NCBI GenBank assembly: GCA_023423495.1
Contig: JAFAFM010000033.1
Location: 1 to 9,615, forward strand
DNA from: Armatimonadota bacterium
GTDB taxonomy: Bacteria > Armatimonadota > Fimbriimonadia > Fimbriimonadales > Fimbriimonadaceae
Length of the DNA stretch: 9,615 nt
Direction of reading: 5' to 3'
Under the pieces are notes generated by a model. It had not been told where the DNA came from. It saw only the letters and a list, made by a program, of their open reading frames with translations, and did not search any database. A program made the translations under genes and the position numbers. Position 1 is the first letter of the stretch; every line of letters begins with the position of its first letter. Shown here piece by piece: positions 6,824-9,615 of this stretch.

Positions 6824-7588
6824 TCAGTCCTTCCAAATCGACCGCAGGTAGTTCAAGCCCGGAGCCACCATCTCGACTTCGTTCGTAGTGGGTGGCTGAT
6901 TATTCACAGTTGGGACCCACTGCTCCAGAATTACGGATTCAAGCTTCGGAAGGCTCTGCTTGAGCAGGTGGAAGTCGACGGCACCTTGTCCAGCCGGAAC
7001 TCCGAAGACCCGGAAACCAAACATGTGGAATTCGCGTTCCACTGCCACGTCTTTCGCATGGAGGCAGATGCTGAGGTCGGCCAGGTATTTGATTAGGCAT
7101 TCCGTGCCTTCTAGGTTGGCAAGCGAATTGGCGGTGTCCAGAGTGATCGCCGCGCCGTGTCCAATCAAGCTCACGATCTCGGCGAATTGGGGTGCGCGGA
7201 AATATTCCTGATTTTCGATCGCCAAACGAGCACCATTCTCGCTGCAAATCCGGGCTGCGTCTCGAAAATCGTCGGCCACTTCATGCGCGCTTTGAGTTGC
7301 AAACGCCGGCCCGATAACAAATCTGATAATCGGAGACTTGATCTTCCCCGCAATTTCGGCTGTCCGGATTAAATCGCCCGGCGTGCCGATATTGCCGACC
7401 TGAAGAATGATCCCGTGATCAGTCGCCTTCGAAGACAGAGTTGTCCAATCGAGTTCGAAAAGCGGAAGGTTGTCGCACACCTGCACGACGTCGGCGCCAA
7501 CTTCAATCGCGTGGTCTAGCAGCTGCTCGGCAGTCATGCCCCGCTGGATATTCCATCCGTATGCATAGCTGCCAATTCCAATCTTCAT
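6824..7588 (-). CDS. Sugar phosphate isomerase/epimerase-type TIM-barrel protein, possibly 3-oxo-isoapionate decarboxylase-like
   Basis: The product has 254 residues and belongs to the xylose-isomerase-like TIM-barrel superfamily (AP endonuclease family 2 fold). I chose ATG 7588 because homology begins there (M-K-I-G-I-G-S-Y). The in-frame ATG at 7690 would add 34 unrelated residues and overlap the upstream gene. Probable divalent-metal ligands are E125 (A-I-E-N-Q), D151 (T-L-D-T-A-N), H177 (L-H-A-K-D) and E222 (L-E-Q-W). The block H-M-F-G-F-R-V-F-G-V-P-A-G-Q-G (188-202) recalls the subgroup containing OiaC, which decarboxylates 3-oxo-isoapionate to L-erythrulose; this is from memory of family motifs, not alignment. 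The lactonase-like gene precedes it by 49 bp on the same strand, so they are probably one operon. No Shine-Dalgarno is visible. A keto-sugar epimerase or isomerase is the main alternative. Confidence 0.85.
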   Translation of the reverse strand: MKIGIGSYAYGWNIQRGMTAEQLLDHAIEVGADVVQVCDNLPLFELDWTTLSSKATDHGIILQVGNIGTPGDLIRTAEIAGKIKSPIIRFVIGPAFATQSAHEVADDFRDAARICSENGARLAIENQEYFRAPQFAEIVSLIGHGAAITLDTANSLANLEGTECLIKYLADLSICLHAKDVAVEREFHMFGFRVFGVPAGQGAVDFHLLKQSLPKLESVILEQWVPTVNNQPPTTNEVEMVAPGLNYLRSIWKD

Positions 7589-7637
7589 GCGTTGTGTTCT
7601 GCTGCCGAGCGTTGATGCTCCGCTGTGGCAAAGTCCA

Positions 7638-9017
7638 TTATGAATCTTCGAGAGCCGATCCGCCCGAGACCCGAATTTCGTAGGGCTCAAGCTCTACTTC
7701 ACCTTCATAACGCACGGAGGTGGCGAACGGCCGAAGGTTAACGAGCACAGTTTGGCCAACCGAATTGATAAATCCAAGACATCGGTAAGGCATATCGCTT
7801 TGAAGCAGGGTCAGCCTGCCCCGGCCCGCGAAAACTTGCATGGCTTCTGCCAAGGGCCCTCGGAAGTCGTCGGCTTCGGAGATGCAAATTGCATCGGCGC
7901 CGCCTCGGGCGGCGCTGACAATCGTAGCCACTAACCAGGCTGGCCCAAGTGGCATATCCAAGCGTGGGTCCCGGCCCAAATTCGTTCTCCTTAGCCTGAC
8001 TGGCCCCACGCACACCGGCTTGCCTTGAGCAATGAGTTTTGCTGTTTTGACAGTTTCAGCAAGTCCGTAAGTGTTCTCCATGACGGATCGGTCGTCGAAG
8101 GCGTGCACTTGGGGCGAGGCTTGATAGGCGACTCCGTCCCACTCGCCCATGTCAGGACGGTTGCGATTCAATTCCACAAATTGGCCAGATACCGCATAGA
8201 CTCGACCAAAGCCGGTCGCCGTCCAGTCAGCGACATCGTCCGAGTCGAGGACAAAATCAAACTCGTCCGGTTTTTGGTGAGCCAGTGTTCCGATCAAAGG
8301 TAACTGGACTTCCTGGTCAGACTTGGTCAACGTTGTGTAACACTGCACTTGGGGAGCCGTGGCCACCCCCTGATAGACCAGGGTGACCGAGTGTCGAACG
8401 AGATCGCCCTCTTGTAGTTGATATGGCTGGGGCCAAGCCTGTGGGCGACAATAAGTTTTGAACGAAACGTCGGTCCAGTTACGCTGGTCCTCCATTTCGA
8501 AAACTTCCCCTTCAAAGCTCACCAGAACTTCTGCGTCGCCCGCTTTGTGTCGAATCTGCCGAACGTCGAAGAACGGTTGATGAGGTTCGATGGAAGTCGG
8601 AAAGGAGCAACCTTCCGACTTCCCATCACCATGAATAACCGTGCACGGCTGCCCTTTCAGTTCCATCGGATGCAACACGCACATACCGGTTCGCCGGGTC
8701 TCGAACTCCTGTTTGGCCGTTCCAGTCCACTCGACCGTGATCCGATCGTCGCTGCCGGAGAGGTGTCCATTCCAAGCGAAAGCCAAGGAGTCTAATTCGG
8801 CCGTCCAATCTGCCTCGAAAGCGCCCTCACCCTGGGACACATGACAATGGGTGATGCGTTGGGCCAGCGTCCGCCAATTCTCGTCCCGGACATTAGCATA
8901 GACCGCCCGGACCACTTCGACCCCACCGAGGCGGATGCAGCGCACCCAGCCGGTCGTACGTTCAAACTCGAGTTCCCATGCACCTGCCGTTAACCTGAGG
9001 GGGCGTTCGCTCTCCAT
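7638..9017 (-). CDS. D-apionate lactonase-like protein with shortened TIM barrel
   Basis: The product has 459 residues with no signal peptide, so it is cytoplasmic. Residues 1 to about 220 match my memory of the beta-rich N-terminal domain of D-apionate lactonase (ApnL): V-R-D-E-N-W (43-48), C-V-L-H-P (113-117), P-H-Q-P-F (145-149) and E-M-E-D-Q-R-N-W-T-D (174-183), then S-F-K-T-Y-C. ApnL opens D-apionolactone in apiose catabolism. The second domain retains the later barrel blocks E-L-N-R-N-R-P (282-288), S-P-Q-V-H-A-F-D-D (301-309) and A-E-T-V (320-323). A small beta domain (about 395-450) closes the chain. Between about 243 and 280 only some 40 residues stand where known members, about 600 long, have roughly 110 more, so the first half of the barrel seems missing. 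The frame is intact, so this is a domain reduction, not a frameshift. Substrate is unproven. Confidence 0.7.
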   Translation of the reverse strand: MESERPLRLTAGAWELEFERTTGWVRCIRLGGVEVVRAVYANVRDENWRTLAQRITHCHVSQGEGAFEADWTAELDSLAFAWNGHLSGSDDRITVEWTGTAKQEFETRRTGMCVLHPMELKGQPCTVIHGDGKSEGCSFPTSIEPHQPFFDVRQIRHKAGDAEVLVSFEGEVFEMEDQRNWTDVSFKTYCRPQAWPQPYQLQEGDLVRHSVTLVYQGVATAPQVQCYTTLTKSDQEVQLPLIGTLAHQKPDEFDFVLDSDDVADWTATGFGRVYAVSGQFVELNRNRPDMGEWDGVAYQASPQVHAFDDRSVMENTYGLAETVKTAKLIAQGKPVCVGPVRLRRTNLGRDPRLDMPLGPAWLVATIVSAARGGADAICISEADDFRGPLAEAMQVFAGRGRLTLLQSDMPYRCLGFINSVGQTVLVNLRPFATSVRYEGEVELEPYEIRVSGGSALEDS

Positions 9018-9025
9018 GTGTACCG

Positions 9026-9033
9026 AGTATAAC
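9026..9033. promoter_or_regulatory. Overlapping divergent -10 elements
   Basis: AGTATAAC carries TATAAC on the + strand (9028-9033), 7 nt before ATG 9041. On the - strand it carries TATACT (9031 to 9026), 8 nt before ATG 9017. Neither start has a Shine-Dalgarno, so both transcripts may begin at or within a base or two of their start codons. No good -35 is visible on either strand. Confidence 0.5.
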
Positions 9034-9040
9034 TTTGGCG

Positions 9041-9615
9041 ATGGTGCGTGTGGTGTGTTTTGATGTTGGCGGGGTCCTCATCGACATCACTCACTTCTGG
9101 CACGAAGCGGCCACCCATGCGGGAATCAAACTGCCGGACCGAGTTGCGGCCGAGGCTCGGCTATTGGATGCTCCCCCATTTGATCCTTATCAAGGTGGCA
9201 ATCTCGCTAAGGAGATTTACGCGCAGCAGTTGGCTGAATTCCTAGGTGTCACCCCCGAGCAAGCGCTATTGGTGCATTCGCACATCATGATGGAGCCGCA
9301 TGAAGGTGTGGAGGGCATCATTGCCGAGCTGAATGACCTTGGACTGGTGACGGCCTGTCTCTCCAATACCAACGAACTGCATTGGCTCGATATGAATGAA
9401 TCAGGGCGGTTTCCCGGTAACCAGCTTCTCCAACTGCGGGTCGCTTCCCACGACTTGAATATGCAAAAGCCCGACGTGCGAATTTTCAGAAAGTTTGAGG
9501 AGATATCTGGACATGCCGGCGAAGAAATCCTTTTCTTTGAGGACACCCATGTGAATTTCGAACCAGCCAAGTCGTTGGGTTGGCAGGTTTTTCCCATCGA
9601 TCCGGATCGTCCTAC
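9041..9615 (+). CDS. HAD-superfamily phosphatase, YihX-like (partial, 3' end outside window)
   Basis: The frame is open from ATG 9041 to the window end (191 full codons); most of a roughly 200-residue HAD subfamily IA protein is present. Motif I is F-D-V-G-G-V-L with nucleophile D8; glycine at +2 instead of Asp also occurs in E. coli YihX (F-D-L-G-N-V). Motif II is L-S-N-T-N (107-111), motif III K143-P, and motif IV F-F-E-D-T-H-V-N (165-172), where the first acid is Glu instead of the usual Asp. The cap helices lie at about 20-85. The blocks S-N-T-N-x-L-H, M-x-K-P-x-x-R-I-F and F-F-[DE]-D resemble YihX, an alpha-D-glucose-1-phosphate phosphatase, but HAD substrates are not predictable from such similarity. 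GTG 9044 is an alternative start. The gene is divergent from the lactonase-like gene across 23 bp. Confidence 0.88.
   Translation, partial: MVRVVCFDVGGVLIDITHFWHEAATHAGIKLPDRVAAEARLLDAPPFDPYQGGNLAKEIYAQQLAEFLGVTPEQALLVHSHIMMEPHEGVEGIIAELNDLGLVTACLSNTNELHWLDMNESGRFPGNQLLQLRVASHDLNMQKPDVRIFRKFEEISGHAGEEILFFEDTHVNFEPAKSLGWQVFPIDPDRP

Noticed and set aside
7589..7690. Upstream extension of the TIM-barrel gene to ATG 7690.
   Set aside because: The added 34 residues are polar and unlike the family, and the extension overlaps the end of the lactonase-like gene by 53 bp; homology begins at 7588.

Overview
The window is 9.6 kb of gene-dense bacterial DNA with very short or absent gaps between genes. 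It holds ten protein genes, two of them cut by the window ends, and no RNA gene, insertion sequence or CRISPR array that I can see. The lineage is not provable from the sequence. A GH109-type secreted protein with a Tat signal, a CUT1 sugar ABC transporter lacking its own ATPase, plant-sugar enzymes and near-leaderless genes fit a free-living carbohydrate degrader. Armatimonadota (Fimbriimonadia-like) is my best low-confidence guess; Planctomycetota, Verrucomicrobiota or Chloroflexota are alternatives.

Left part (1-1891): the C-terminal end of an alkaline phosphatase on the + strand abuts, with no intervening base, the stop of a convergent Tat-exported GH109-family protein. Centre-left (1892-3799): a 111-bp gap separates the GH109 gene from a divergent two-gene unit. 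That unit encodes a stress-type short-chain dehydrogenase and a type IB DNA topoisomerase, 3 bp apart. Centre (3841-6823): a lipoprotein sugar-binding protein and two CUT1 permeases form a tightly overlapping operon. The first permease has no ATG, GTG or TTG where its N-terminus must begin.

Right part (6824-9615): a minus-strand pair consists of a D-apionate-lactonase-like protein followed by a xylose-isomerase-like TIM-barrel protein resembling 3-oxo-isoapionate decarboxylase. The pair converges on the transporter operon, again with zero gap. Divergent from the lactonase-like gene is a YihX-like HAD phosphatase. The two divergent starts are only 23 bp apart and share a near-palindromic -10 element.

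The most interesting reading is that the transporter and the lactonase/TIM-barrel pair handle a branched plant-wall sugar acid of the apiose type. The lactonase-like protein appears to lack about half of its catalytic barrel, so its activity may differ from the known family.
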